From Hoylesella shahii DSM 15611 = JCM 12083 (GTDB lineage Bacteria > Bacteroidota > Bacteroidia > Bacteroidales > Bacteroidaceae), in assembly GCF_000613445.1 (NCBI RefSeq), contig NZ_BAIZ01000010.1, forward strand, positions 20,930 through 84,929: a stretch of 64,000 nucleotides of DNA, written 5' to 3'. The notes beneath the pieces were generated by a model. It saw only the letters and a program-made list of their open reading frames with translations. It was not told the origin of the DNA and ran no database searches. Shown here piece after piece: positions 28,384 through 38,938 of the stretch (position 1 is its first letter; every line of letters begins with the position of its first letter). The position numbers were made by a program, and so were the translations under genes.

Positions 28384-30141
28384 TTACCAACCAGGGTTTT
28401 GCAAGAGTTGTCCCTTGTCTACTTCTAGCTGTTTCAGCGGATGCAGATACGAGTGTCTGCTCCACGAACGGGTTTCAAACACATAGGGTTCGTAGTGCAC
28501 ATGAGTCTTATTTCCATCGGGCGACGAGATGTTCAGTCCGTACATTTTTCCTCTCATCACGCCTTCGTTCTCTGCAATCATCCATCTACGAATGTCCCAG
28601 AAGCGATGATCTTCGAACGCCAGTTCAACAGCGCGTTCGTTGCGAAGCTTTTCACGAAACTGTTCTTTGGTAAGCGTTGAGGGGAAGTTGGGCATGCCAG
28701 CGCGTTGTCTCACTTTGTTTACAGCGTCGAAGGCTTCTGCGGGAGGCGTGTCGGCATACTCGTTGAGTGCTTCGGCCAAGTTTAAGTATAGCTCTGCCAT
28801 ACGGAAGTTAATCCAATCTACGTTCACCGAGTTGAGCGGAGGCGTTACGCGCAGGGTGCGAGGTGCCCATTTGTGCAACAGGTGACGTGTTTTGTCGGTG
28901 CTAGAGCGGTGTGATCCACCGGGAAGGAAGTCGATAAAGGTTATCTCGTTGTTCCACGATGAACCATGATAAGCCACTGTTTGCTTGAAACGTGGGTCTA
29001 GCGTGTTGTAAATATCCATTAGATTGTTACCGCCTGCTGGGTTCCAGTCGGCTGGTGTTCCGTCTTTTTTCTCGTAATACTTCACGAAGTTAAAGGTAAC
29101 ATATAGTCCACCATCGCCCCACGATTTGTTCATAGCCCACACAGGGAGGTTGGCCACTAGTGGCAAACGGCTCACTTTGAGGTCGCGATATTTCTTATTG
29201 GCTAGAATTATCTCCACGTTATCAGGTTCGGCCCATACATTTTCGTAGTCTTGGTCGGGATTTCCGGTGTTCAGCAGGGCATAATGGCCTGTTGCTGTGG
29301 CCGTATTGAGGGCCTCTCTTGCAGCATCAGCGGCTTTCTTCCAGCGCTCTTTGTCGTAATTGCCATAGCAAATCAGGTCTTCATGGCCAGGGAAGGGCAT
29401 GTAAGGCGTGGCGGTGTTAAACAGCGGACTGGCTACATATAGCAGCACTCTACTCTTCAAAGCCAAGGCAGCAACGCGTGTGGCGCGTCCCACTTTGGTG
29501 TCATCGGTATAGTAATCGGGCAGAATGGCCGCAGCGCGGTCACAGTCTACCAATATCGAATCTACACATTCGGCAAACGAATTGCGTGGATGCAACGAGA
29601 AGTCTTTTGCATTTAGCACGTCGCGGATGATGGGCATGCCACCATAACGATATGTGCCTTCCCACAGAAGCATGGCTCGCATGAAGTAAGCTTCGCCCTT
29701 AGCGCGCTTATTAAAGTCGGGGTCTCCAGCATCATAAGGCACTTTGTGCACATTTTGCAATATGCGATTACACACGCGCAGCACACTCCAGCGTTGGTAA
29801 AAACGGCTATCTTCGTCCCAGTCGATGCTATTGTTGTTATGATTGTCTACGTTCCAGGAAGAGTTTCCTTTAGCCCAAACAGCCACATCTTCGGCTTCGT
29901 CGCATGCCGAACCAAGAGTTGACGATGACCCAAGCCTTCTATCGGTGTTGCTTGTGCTGGCATTAAAGCCCAAAGGCAAACCTTGCGCATAGATGCCAGT
30001 GAGGTATTTCTCGGCCAAGGTGCGGTCGGCAAACACTTTATCCTCGTCTAACTCTACCGAGGGAGGTGTTTCAAGGAAGTCGGAACATGCCGTGGTCAAT
30101 GCCACCAGCATGATGGATGATATATAGATGAACTTCTTCAT
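28384..30141 (-). CDS. SusD-like glycan-binding lipoprotein, first pair
   Basis: RagB/SusD family, 585 residues, intact. Lipobox LVALTTACSDFLETPPS; helices KGEAYFMRAMLLWEGTYRYG and ALALKSRVLLYVASPLF; family C-terminus FRMAELYLNLAEALNEYAD, RNERAVELAFEDHRFWDIRRW and LKQLEVDKGQLLQNPGW. Starts 5 bases after the stop of the 1139-residue SusC, so the two are translated from one message and form the import complex. Glycan unknown. Confidence 0.96.
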   Translation of the reverse strand: MKKFIYISSIMLVALTTACSDFLETPPSVELDEDKVFADRTLAEKYLTGIYAQGLPLGFNASTSNTDRRLGSSSTLGSACDEAEDVAVWAKGNSSWNVDNHNNNSIDWDEDSRFYQRWSVLRVCNRILQNVHKVPYDAGDPDFNKRAKGEAYFMRAMLLWEGTYRYGGMPIIRDVLNAKDFSLHPRNSFAECVDSILVDCDRAAAILPDYYTDDTKVGRATRVAALALKSRVLLYVASPLFNTATPYMPFPGHEDLICYGNYDKERWKKAADAAREALNTATATGHYALLNTGNPDQDYENVWAEPDNVEIILANKKYRDLKVSRLPLVANLPVWAMNKSWGDGGLYVTFNFVKYYEKKDGTPADWNPAGGNNLMDIYNTLDPRFKQTVAYHGSSWNNEITFIDFLPGGSHRSSTDKTRHLLHKWAPRTLRVTPPLNSVNVDWINFRMAELYLNLAEALNEYADTPPAEAFDAVNKVRQRAGMPNFPSTLTKEQFREKLRNERAVELAFEDHRFWDIRRWMIAENEGVMRGKMYGLNISSPDGNKTHVHYEPYVFETRSWSRHSYLHPLKQLEVDKGQLLQNPGW

Positions 30142-30146
30142 AATTG

Positions 30147-33100
30147 TCAGAAATTGATATTTAGACCGATATTGTATATCTTTTGTAGCGGATAGGTGTT
30201 AATTTCCACGTTACCCCCTCGCGAAGGTGCCTCGGGGTCTAGGTCGATAACATCGCTCCAGGTAAGGAGATTAGAGCCGCTAACATACAAGCGCACGCTT
30301 TGTACACCTAAGGGGCGCACCAATCTTTTGCCAAAGGTGTAACCCAATTCCACGTTTTTGAGGCGCAGGTATTTGGCATCGCGTGTCCAGAGGTCAGAGT
30401 CTTTATAGTTATTGTCGGTGTCTTTGTTAGGACTTTGCGACAAGCGAGGGAAGCTAATGCGTTCGCCGCGAGCATATCTCTCGGCAGTCCAGCGCTCCAG
30501 TATCAGACTTTTAGCACTCTCTTTGCCATTGATGAAGGGCCAGAGCGAGCGTCCAAAGTATTTAATAGACACGTTGGCTGCTCCTTGCAATAGTGCAGAG
30601 AGGTCGAAACCCTTCCAGCTTAATCCAAACGAGAAACCGTAAATAATTTCGGGCGTGGGCGAATAGCCAATGGGCACCATGTCGTAATCGTCTATTTTGC
30701 CGTCTTTGTTCACGTCTACATAGCGCACATCACCTGGTTGCAATTTGTTTCCGCTCCATGCACTCACTGGTCTATCAAGAGCATTTACCTCTTCCCACGT
30801 GTTATAATATCCGTCAAAGAGCAGACCGTAGAATTGTCCCACGCGGCGTCCTGTTTCCATTTGGTAGGCGTATTTCTTCTGTACTTCGTCTTTAAACAGC
30901 ACTTTGTTGCGTGCAAACGAATAGTTGAAACGTGCCCAATAACGCAAGTCGCGTATATTGTTACGATAGTTCACATCTAATTCCCAACCTTTGTTTTCCA
31001 TCTCGCCCATGTTGTAAGCTGGCAAGTTGGCACCTATCACCATTGATAGTGTGTTGCGGTTGGCCAAGATGTTGTTGCGATGCTCTTTAAAGAGGTCGAA
31101 AGCCACTGTAAGGTGGTTCTTCAAGAGGTTCATCTCAACACCAAAGTTCAGTTTTCGTGCCTTTTCCCAGGTTAGTTCGGGGTTTCCAATCTTGTTTTCA
31201 ACCACCATCAACGAGTTAACGGGCTGCGAAGCCTTACCGAAATTATACTTGTTGATATCTTTGTTTTCGGCATCGCCATACGAAGAGGGTAGATATAGGA
31301 AGCGGTCGCCACCAATCTTGTCGTTACCCACTTCGCCATAGGTGGCTCTAAGTTTTAAGAACACCACGTAATCGTTCTTGGGGAAGAAGGGCTCTTCGCT
31401 CACAACCCAACCTGCCGACACAGCAGGGAAGAAACCAAACCTACGTCCTTTAGCAAAGTTTTCGGTTCCGTTGTAACCCATATTAAACTCGGCAAGGTAG
31501 CGCGAAGCATAATCGTAGGTAACCCTACCCACTACACCTTGATAGGCATTGGGCACTAAATACTGTAACGAGGGAGAATAATACTTGCTTTGGTTGTAAA
31601 GCAACAGTCCTGTTGTGTGGTGTTTTCCAAAAGTTTGGTCGTAGTGTAGGCCCACTTCGGCATATATCTTGCGATTTTTTCCATACGAAGAGGATGCGCC
31701 CCACACTGTTTCTTCCTCTTTAGGAATAAACACCACGCCACCTGCTACACTAGCATCGCGTTCGGGGGTGTAATAATGAATGCTCTTACGGAAACTCTTC
31801 CTACTGTAATAATAACTATCGAACGATATGCTACCATGTACCGAGAGTCCTTTAAGCAACCAACGGCTAAGGTCGTAATCCATTCTTAAGGTGGTATTCA
31901 CGTTGTTTTTGCTGTCGGCATCATATCCATTGCCCAGCAACATGCCGTAAGGGTTCTGTTCGCCCAACACATCTTGCAATCTAACCACCTTACCATCGAT
32001 AAGTCCAGGAGAGCTTAGGGGGTTGGCCCACGATATTTCGCGCCATATAGTGCTGTTTCCCGAACCTGGTGTGCGCACGTTTTCAACCTGTGCAGCCAAC
32101 TGCAAAGAGGCCTTAAAGTCTTTCGTGATGGTGAAATCAAGGTTAGAACGGAAGTTGAAACGCGCGTTATGAGCGTTTACATCGTGGTCGGCATCCACCT
32201 TGGTGTGGTTGTACATACCTTCTTGCGAATAATATCCTGCCGACACAAAATATTTCACACGGTCTGTTCCGCCTGTAAGCGTAAAGTTATGTTGTGTTCT
32301 TAGCGTGGTTTTGCGCAAGAAATCGCCCGTCCAGTCCATGTTGGGATGAAACAGCGGGTCGGTTCCATTGCGATAAAGTTCGATATCTTGGTCGCTAAAA
32401 CGTGGCATATAGGCCGTTCCCGATGTGTAGCTGTCGTTCAGTTGTGCTTCGTTATACAGCATGGCATAATCGGCACTATTAAGATAAGAGGGAATAGCGG
32501 TGGGGCGTTGTATGGCCACATTACCCGAATAACTTAGCTGGGGCTTGCCCGTTTTACCTTTACGTGTGGTGATAAGTATCACACCGTTGGCACCACGCAC
32601 ACCATAAATGGCTGTGGCCGAGGCGTCTTTAAGAATACTAACCGACTCGATTTCGTTTGGGTCGATACCGTTATAGTTGTCTCTTTCCACACCGTCAATC
32701 ATCACCAATGGTGCGGTGTTGTCGGTAAAGGTGCTCACACCACGAATTAAGAGCGTAGAACCGTCTTCGCCAGGAGCACCACTGCGCTGCATGGCTATAA
32801 GTCCAGGCATTTTACCCACCAGCATGTTACTGATGTTTGCCTGTGGCGTTTGCACCAGGTCTTTTGTTGTAACCGACGAGATGGCGCCCGTTACGCTGGC
32901 TTTCTTTTGTGTGCCATAACCCACAACCACCACTTCGTTAAGTTTCTTAGCTGCATCTTCGGCCATGGTAATGCTCAGATGGTTTGTGTTTTTCACACTC
33001 ACCTCTTGCGGAGCAAAGCCAATGTACGACACAGAGAGTGTGGCATTGGTAGGAACATCAAGAACAAACTCGCCATCCATGTTGGTAATAGTACCCTGAT

Positions 33101-33566
33101 TGGTACCCTTCACCATAACGCTAGCGCCCACAATGGGTTCGCCAGTATCGTCTTTCACCACGCCCGATATTTTTTTGCCATCTTGATTTCGGCCCGTGGC
33201 GCCTAACTTTGGGGTGGTTTGGCGATTTGATGCATCATCGTTTTTGCGCACAAGCACCACCGTGTTGTTGTTAAACGAGAACTGCACACCCAGTGGTGTT
33301 AGCACTTGCGTCAACACTTTTTGCAGTGGTTGGCCGTTGCACACCATTGATACGCGCGTCTTAGGATTAAGCACGCTGTTGCGATACACAAACGTGAAGG
33401 GGGTTTGCTTCTCTACCTGCCTGATAAAGGTTGCAACCTCTTCGTTGTGAAGGTTGAGCGTTACGCGCTGTGTTTGCGCATTAAGCGTCTGAACCATCCA
33501 CAAAAGCAAAGCTACAAGCAGCCACATGCGCTTGTCTTTGTGTTCACTTCTTCGGTTTCTAGTCAT
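30147..33566 (-). CDS. SusC-like TonB-dependent transducer with STN domain
   Basis: 1139 residues, intact. After the signal peptide comes an STN (secretin/TonB short N-terminal) domain at about 30-110 (VTLNLHNEEVATFIRQVEKQ; LQKVLTQVLTPLGVQFSF), then CarboxypepD_reg at about 130-205 (VVKDDTGEPIVGASVMVKG), the plug (VVVVGYGTQKKASVTGAISS; LLIRGVSTFTDNTAPLVMID) and a barrel ending IYNIGLNINF. An STN domain means this porin signals substrate through the FecR anti-sigma factor encoded 84 bases upstream, so it is probably both transporter and sensor for the PUL. Paired with SusD at 28384-30141. Confidence 0.96.
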   Translation of the reverse strand: MTRNRRSEHKDKRMWLLVALLLWMVQTLNAQTQRVTLNLHNEEVATFIRQVEKQTPFTFVYRNSVLNPKTRVSMVCNGQPLQKVLTQVLTPLGVQFSFNNNTVVLVRKNDDASNRQTTPKLGATGRNQDGKKISGVVKDDTGEPIVGASVMVKGTNQGTITNMDGEFVLDVPTNATLSVSYIGFAPQEVSVKNTNHLSITMAEDAAKKLNEVVVVGYGTQKKASVTGAISSVTTKDLVQTPQANISNMLVGKMPGLIAMQRSGAPGEDGSTLLIRGVSTFTDNTAPLVMIDGVERDNYNGIDPNEIESVSILKDASATAIYGVRGANGVILITTRKGKTGKPQLSYSGNVAIQRPTAIPSYLNSADYAMLYNEAQLNDSYTSGTAYMPRFSDQDIELYRNGTDPLFHPNMDWTGDFLRKTTLRTQHNFTLTGGTDRVKYFVSAGYYSQEGMYNHTKVDADHDVNAHNARFNFRSNLDFTITKDFKASLQLAAQVENVRTPGSGNSTIWREISWANPLSSPGLIDGKVVRLQDVLGEQNPYGMLLGNGYDADSKNNVNTTLRMDYDLSRWLLKGLSVHGSISFDSYYYSRKSFRKSIHYYTPERDASVAGGVVFIPKEEETVWGASSSYGKNRKIYAEVGLHYDQTFGKHHTTGLLLYNQSKYYSPSLQYLVPNAYQGVVGRVTYDYASRYLAEFNMGYNGTENFAKGRRFGFFPAVSAGWVVSEEPFFPKNDYVVFLKLRATYGEVGNDKIGGDRFLYLPSSYGDAENKDINKYNFGKASQPVNSLMVVENKIGNPELTWEKARKLNFGVEMNLLKNHLTVAFDLFKEHRNNILANRNTLSMVIGANLPAYNMGEMENKGWELDVNYRNNIRDLRYWARFNYSFARNKVLFKDEVQKKYAYQMETGRRVGQFYGLLFDGYYNTWEEVNALDRPVSAWSGNKLQPGDVRYVDVNKDGKIDDYDMVPIGYSPTPEIIYGFSFGLSWKGFDLSALLQGAANVSIKYFGRSLWPFINGKESAKSLILERWTAERYARGERISFPRLSQSPNKDTDNNYKDSDLWTRDAKYLRLKNVELGYTFGKRLVRPLGVQSVRLYVSGSNLLTWSDVIDLDPEAPSRGGNVEINTYPLQKIYNIGLNINF

Positions 33567-33650
33567 TTTGGAAGTATTTAGATTTCTTGTTTTAGGGAGT
33601 TATGTTCATTGCTTGCTATGCCCTTTGGGGCTTAAGCGCGCTTTAAACCC

Positions 33651-34603
33651 TCACTCCACAATGATTTTATCTCCTTGTTTACGATAGGTAAAGCCATATT
33701 GCATGCTCAAGCTGTGCAACACGCTCTCTAGTGTTTCGTTGTAAAACGAACCTGTTAGCAGGTCGCCTCCTATACGTGGCCTAGCCAACTGCAGTTGCAC
33801 ACCATACCAATTGGCTATCTGTTGCAGCACATCATCGAGTGGTGTAGAACTAAACACCAAATAGCCTTCTTTCCATCCGGCATCCCGATGTAGGTCGTTG
33901 GGCATACATCTTAGCGCTGCAGTGTCTGCCGTGTACACAGCCTTTTGTCCGGGTTTCATGCGATAGGGGCGGTTAAGGTTGTTGGCCGTGAGGCGCACCG
34001 CACCCGAGAAAAGGGCTGTTTCTACCCTCTCACGGGTTGTTTTCACGTTAAATCGAGTGCCAAGCACCTCTACTTGCATGCCTTTTACGCGCACATGAAA
34101 AGGACAATTGGCATCTTTAGCCACATCAAAAAAAGCCTCGCCACTGTTAAGCACCACTTCGCGACGCTCGCCTGGCACCACATCATAGCACAAATTTGTG
34201 CCCCCATTAAGGTCGATGCGTGTGCCATCAGGCAACACCGCACTAGCTTTCTGCCCTGGTTTCACGGTGATGGTGGCATAATGTCGCACTGTGGCGTTGC
34301 TCATGGCATACCACGTGTAGCTCCAATCATCACAAATAGCAGCACAATGGCCGCTGCCACGTAGCGCAACTTAAAACTTTTGCGCTGTGTTTTGGTTTCT
34401 CTTTCAATATTCTCTAACACACGCTGCTTGGCGTCGAATGGCATTTGTGTTGCCTCCGAAGCATTAACAAAGTCGAGACACATCAAGTCCCACAGGTCGT
34501 CGTCGGCTGTTTCGGCCACCAATTGCCTAAACTCCTCCAACTCCTCGGCCGATAATTCGCCTCGCAAATAGCGTTGATATAATATGTCTATGGTATTTGC
34601 CAT
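33651..34603 (-). CDS. FecR-type anti-sigma factor (one frameshift)
   Basis: Inner-membrane regulator, 317 residues after correction. N-terminal cytoplasmic helical part (ANTIDILYQRYLRGELSAEE), one membrane helix (YVAAAIVLLFVMIGA), then the periplasmic FecR domain (ITVKPGQKASAVLPDGTRI, LNSGEAFFDVAKDANCPFHV, EVLGTRFNVK) and a C-terminal DUF4974/STN-like part (SSTPLDDVLQQIANWYGVQL). The frame breaks at about 34312; one added base reads ATRWYAMSNATVRHYATI. The present ATGA overlap of two halves is therefore probably an artefact. First gene of the PUL. No ECF sigma factor is next to it, which is unusual. Confidence 0.92.
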
Positions 34604-35441
34604 AACTGTTTTTTGTTATTGCTTATACGTGGAAGAATGTTTTTAGTACTACATTTTAATATCTGTTAATACTTTAAACAACAAGGAAAGAAAGCCTGAA
34701 GGGAGCAAACGATGTGGATTAAACTCAAATCAGCTGTTTGAGCTATGTAGATTTTGGGTTTTGTTGAGCACATTGTCTGTGTTATTCGTCAAACTGTAGT
34801 GCACCACGCCACATGAATAACACGGGCATGATGCCGACCTGAAAACGAGGGATGAACAAGAAACAATGAAAACCAGATAAAAACAAATGCGCAGCAACTG
34901 TTTAATTGCTAAAGCTCAAACATTATTTTCTAATTCACACCTTTACTTTTATAATAATGAAATGCCAACTAATAGCGCCAACCAACAAAGAAAGCCTAAT
35001 TTATCAGCTTAAGAATTAAAATTATTAATAATTCTATGGTTAATATAAAATAAATCTGTAAATTTGTCTTCGGTATTTACACGGAAGTCTGTTTGTATTT
35101 AATGTTTTCAGCAATATCTTAATTACAACGCTTACTATTTACCATTTAAGTTAATATATTTAAAGATAACCCCCATTGACTTGTTGTAGATGTGAATTTT
35201 ATTTGAGCTTATCAGCTATTCTGCGCAATAGCATCATATAGTTGTTTATATTTACAAAGCCATAAATGGGACCCTAAATTCATAGACATTGAAAAAGTTT
35301 ACATCCATAAAATCAGATTGTTTTACCACACAAAATATTTCAGTTACTTTGTTCTCAACTCCATAACATTCTTTTGTTTTAATCTCTAAATTCCTTTAAG
35401 AGATTTACTACAATTAAGCAATCAATAAAACGCAGATAATA
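34604..35441. other. AT-rich regulatory region between divergent PUL and GH95 cluster
   Basis: About 840 bases without a gene. It holds one dispersed structured element (34724-34845). The only promoter-like site I find is TAAATTTG at 35059-35066 on the plus strand, with no good TTTG partner; no perfect promoter for fecR is visible. The ECF sigma gene expected before fecR is absent. Confidence 0.5.
34724..34845 (+). repeat. Dispersed structured element, copy 3
   Basis: Contains TAGATTTTG, TTGTTGAGCACATTGTCTGT and ATGCCGAC as in copy 2. The internal stem is GTGTTATTC (34779-34787)/GAATAACAC (34815-34823): different bases from copy 2 but the same pairing, so the structure rather than the sequence is kept. 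Clear outer inverted ends are not seen. Confidence 0.6.
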
Positions 35442-35802
35442 ATGAAAATCAATAAACTTGTTACCATTGCATTGATGGTATTATCGGTTATTAGTTTCCA
35501 AGCTGCTCGGGCACAGTCTTTACCCACTTCTAGCAAATGGCATGGGGAAAAAGTAACGCTTGTAGTTGAGACTTCCGAACGCCTTGCAGGGCTGCACCAT
35601 GTCTTGAGGCTTACTGCTGACCCCACCAATAAAGAAGGTCTTGTTTTTGTTGGTTTAAGAATGCGTGGCTCTTCGGCTGTTATATCCTTCTGTCTGATTT
35701 CTGATGATGAAACAGTTGGTCTCTTCGACTATGAAAAATAAACGAGCTATTCAAGAGCTTAACATTCAAATTGAAAATATACTGAAGAAAAAGAAGTTCT
35801 AA
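35442..35802 (+). CDS. Small secreted protein of unknown function (possible frameshift near the end)
   Basis: Begins with a clear signal peptide (KINKLVTIALMVLSVISFQA ARAQ), then about 75 residues with a beta-strand look (KVTLVVETSERLAG; GLVFVGLRMRGSSAVISFCL). As written it stops at 35741 (99 residues). Dropping one A from the five-A run at 35734-35738 extends it through NKRAIQELNIQIENILKKKKF to 35802 (119 residues), a believable coiled-coil tail. I recognise no family. It lies 10 bases before the GH95 start and is probably co-transcribed with it. Confidence 0.6.
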
Positions 35803-35811
35803 TCTATCGTA

Positions 35812-38297
35812 ATGAAAAGATATATTATTTAGCAATCATGCTTAGCGTTGCATACGCTGCAAACGCAACAGACTTTAAAGGTGGGCTTACCATTTGGTTT
35901 GATAGACCTACTACGTTAGCAAACAAAGCTATTTGGTGGGGACATGCCCCCGAAATGTGGAAAGGTGAGAACAAACCTGAATCTGCTGGAGACACTGCCC
36001 AAAATCCAGATGCTGAGTGGGAATCTCAATCTCTACCCCTTGGAAATGGCAGTTTGGGTGCAAATATTATGGGTTCTATTGAAGCTGAACGCATCACATT
36101 CAATGAAAAAACCCTATGGCGTGGTGGTCCAAATACGTCAGCTGGCACTGATGCCTATTGGAATGTCAACAAACAGTCGGCACATTATTTAAATGAAATC
36201 CGTAAGGCTTTCCTTGAGGGCGACGAAAAGAAGGCTGCATTGTTGACTTGCAAGAACTTTAATAGTACTGTTCCTTACGAATCGTGGAAGGAAAAGCCTT
36301 TTCGCTTTGGAAATTTCACCACCATGGGTGAATTTTACATCGAGACAGGCTTGAGTTCTATCGGTATGACCGAGTATAAACGTGCTCTTTCTTTGGATTC
36401 TGCGTTGGCAATGGTGCAGTTTAAGAAAGATGGCGTGAGATATCAACGCAACTATTTCATCTCCTATCCAAATAATGTTATGGTTATTCGGTTTAAGGCC
36501 GACCAACCTGGTAAGCAAAATTTGGTTTTCAGCTACGAAGCAAACCCTGTGTCAACGGGTAAGATGGAAGCCGACGGAAGCAATGGCTTGGTGTATAAGG
36601 CGCATCTCGACAACAACCAAATGGAGTATGTAATCCGCATTAAGGCTTTAAATCAAGGCGGCACTATCAGTAATGATAATGGCAAATTCACGATTAAAGG
36701 CGCCAATGAGGTTGTTTTCTTGATTACAGCTGATACGGACTATAAAGTTAACTTCAATCCTGATTTTAACGACCCAAAAACATACGTAGGTGTTAATCCC
36801 TCTGAAACAACTTCCACATGGATGAAAAATGCTCTCGCACTAGGCTATGATGCTTTACTTGAGGCACACTATAAGGATTATGCGTCGCTTTTCAAACGCG
36901 TTTCCTTGACGCTGAATGATGGGAAAAGCACAAACGACATCTCAACACCACAACGCTTGAAAAACTATCGCAATGGCAAGGAAGATTTTTACCTAGAGGA
37001 ACTTTACTATCAGTTTGGACGATATTTGCTAATTGCTAGTTCAAGGCCAGGAAGTCTGCCTGCTAACTTGCAAGGGATGTGGCACAATAATGTGGACGGA
37101 CCCTGGCGTGTAGACTATCATAATAATATCAACATACAGATGAATTATTGGCCAGCTAGTTCTACTAACTTATCAGAATGCACGCTCCCACTGATAGATT
37201 TTATTCATACGCTAGTAAAACCTGGTGAGAAGACTGCAAAGGCTTATTTTGGCGCTAGAGGTTGGACTGCGTCTATCTCTGGTAACATCTTTGGGTTTAC
37301 TGCTCCTTTTGAAAGCGAAGACATGTCGTGGAACTTCAACCCTATGGCTGGGCCATGGCTTGCTACGCATGTATGGGAATACTACGACTATACTCGAGAT
37401 AAGAAGTTCTTAAAGGATGTTGGATACGCTCTTATCAAGAGCAGTGCTATCTTTGCATCTGATTATCTATGGAAGAAGCCAAATGGTATTTATACTGCTG
37501 CTCCTTCTACTTCGCCTGAACATGGACCTATTGACGAGGGTACAACCTTCGTACATGCAGTAATTCGTGAAATCCTAACCGATGCAATAGATGCTTCAAA
37601 GGTGTTGGGCGTAGATAAAAAGGAGCGTAAACAATGGGAAGAAGTATTGAAAAATATCGCGCCATATAAGGTGGGACGCTATGGGCAATTGCTGGAATGG
37701 TCGAAGGATATTGATGACCCCAAAGACGATCACCGACACGTAAACCATTTATTCGGTTTACATCCTGGACATACCATTTCGCCTATTACGACGCCGGTGC
37801 TAGCAGAAGCGTCTAAAGTGGTACTAAATCATCGTGGTGATGGGGCTACAGGATGGAGTATGGGGTGGAAACTCAACCAATGGGCACGCCTTCATGATGG
37901 AAATCGTGCTTATAAACTCTTTGGAAACTTGCTGAAAAATGGAACGCTAGACAACCTTTGGGACACGCATCCACCTTTTCAAATCGATGGAAATTTTGGA
38001 GGTACTGCTGGTGTTACCGAAATGCTGATGCAAAGTCACATGGGCTTTATACACTTACTTCCTGCACTACCAGACGCTTGGAAAGATGGAGAAGTGAAAG
38101 GGCTTTGCGCTAAGGGCAACTTTGAATTAGATATCTGCTGGAAAAATGGTAATCTATTTGCTGTTACCATTCGTTCGAAGAATGGTGGTAACTGTGAAGT
38201 AAGATACAAAGATGATATTTTTGTATTGAAAACTGCCAAAGGAAAGACTTACACACTAAACTATCTCAACGGAAAGCTTGCTCTAAATAACCATTAA
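35812..38297 (+). CDS. GH95 alpha-L-fucosidase/galactosidase (frameshift in the signal peptide)
   Basis: Secreted or periplasmic exo-enzyme removing terminal fucose (or L-galactose), 828 residues after correction. The N-terminal domain has PLGNGSLGANIMGS and ITFNEKTLWRGGPN; the catalytic (alpha/alpha)6 barrel has QGMWHNNVDGPW, HNNINIQMNYWPA (the Asn pair), APSTSPEHGPIDEG (Glu) and PPFQIDGNFGGTAGVTEMLM (Asp), matching the family's known catalytic residues. The start is set at 35812: one added T in the TTT run at about 35829 gives the signal peptide MKRYIILAIMLSVAYAANA; otherwise the protein would start at 35838 with half a signal. Codons use more A/T in third positions than the PUL genes. Followed by a strong terminator. 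Confidence 0.93.
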
Positions 38298-38320
38298 TTG
38301 GGGGTTTTGATATAACGAAG

Positions 38321-38362
38321 ACAAAGGAATTGGTTCAACTACCGATTCCTTTGTTTTTTTTT
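38321..38362 (+). terminator. Intrinsic terminator of the GH95 gene
   Basis: ACAAAGGAAT at 38321-38330 pairs with ATTCCTTTGT at 38345-38354, followed by a run of T. Confidence 0.88.
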
Positions 38363-38411
38363 CCACATCCCCAAAGGCATCTTTTTGACCTTTGCGCCTA
38401 CTGCTTCGTTT

Positions 38412-38535
38412 GCTTGTATGTAGGCATCGTGCTTGTGTTATGCTTTTGGTGTGGTGTGCAATAGGGCGTAAAGAACAACACTGGAGATGTGCTTAACAAT
38501 ACACAAAATCTAAACGGCTCTAACAACTAATGGGG
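38412..38535 (-). repeat. Dispersed structured element, copy 4
   Basis: On the minus strand: CCCCATTAGTTGTTAGAGCC, TTTAGATTTTG, TATTGTTAAGCACAT, a stem GTGTTGTTC/GCATAACAC with a wobble pair, then GATGCCTAC. Orientation is opposite to the other three copies. Confidence 0.6.
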
Positions 38536-38791
38536 AATAAAGCTGTGTCTTTGCTTTATTGAAGCAAAGCGACTACATCGATACTGTAAAATGTAAAGTT
38601 TTATGTTTAAAAATTAACACAAAAAGAGGCTTTTTTATTCACCAATAGCTTTGTTGCCCGCAAATATTCAATTCTCGCGAGGGTTTGTTTAGGTGAAAAA
38701 GGGGTTGATTTGTAAATGTTTGAAAATTGCATTTGCACTGAATATAAATGTGAGATATACAGAAACGCGGGCATTTATCACCCCAAAACGT

Positions 38792-38938
38792 GCGTTTTGC
38801 TGCAAATAGCACGCCGTTTAGCAGCAAAACGCAAGGCTAAATGCAGCAAAACGCAAGGTAAAATGGTGCTAAACGCAAGGTAAAATGGTGCTAAACGCAA
38901 GGCGAAATGCTACTAAACGCAAGGCGAAATGCATAATG
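38792..38938 (+). repeat. 22-bp repeat array B
   Basis: Five direct units start exactly 22 bp apart at 38821, 38843, 38865, 38887 and 38909, all with the core AAACGCAAGG and most ending AAAT; a partial unit follows at 38931. An inverted half unit (GCGTTTTGCTGCAAAT) stands at 38792-38807. No spacers and no gene. Confidence 0.85.

Noticed and set aside
34301..34304. ATGA overlap as two translationally coupled genes within fecR
   Set aside because: The joined reading restores one complete FecR protein divisible by three; the overlap is a by-product of the frameshift.
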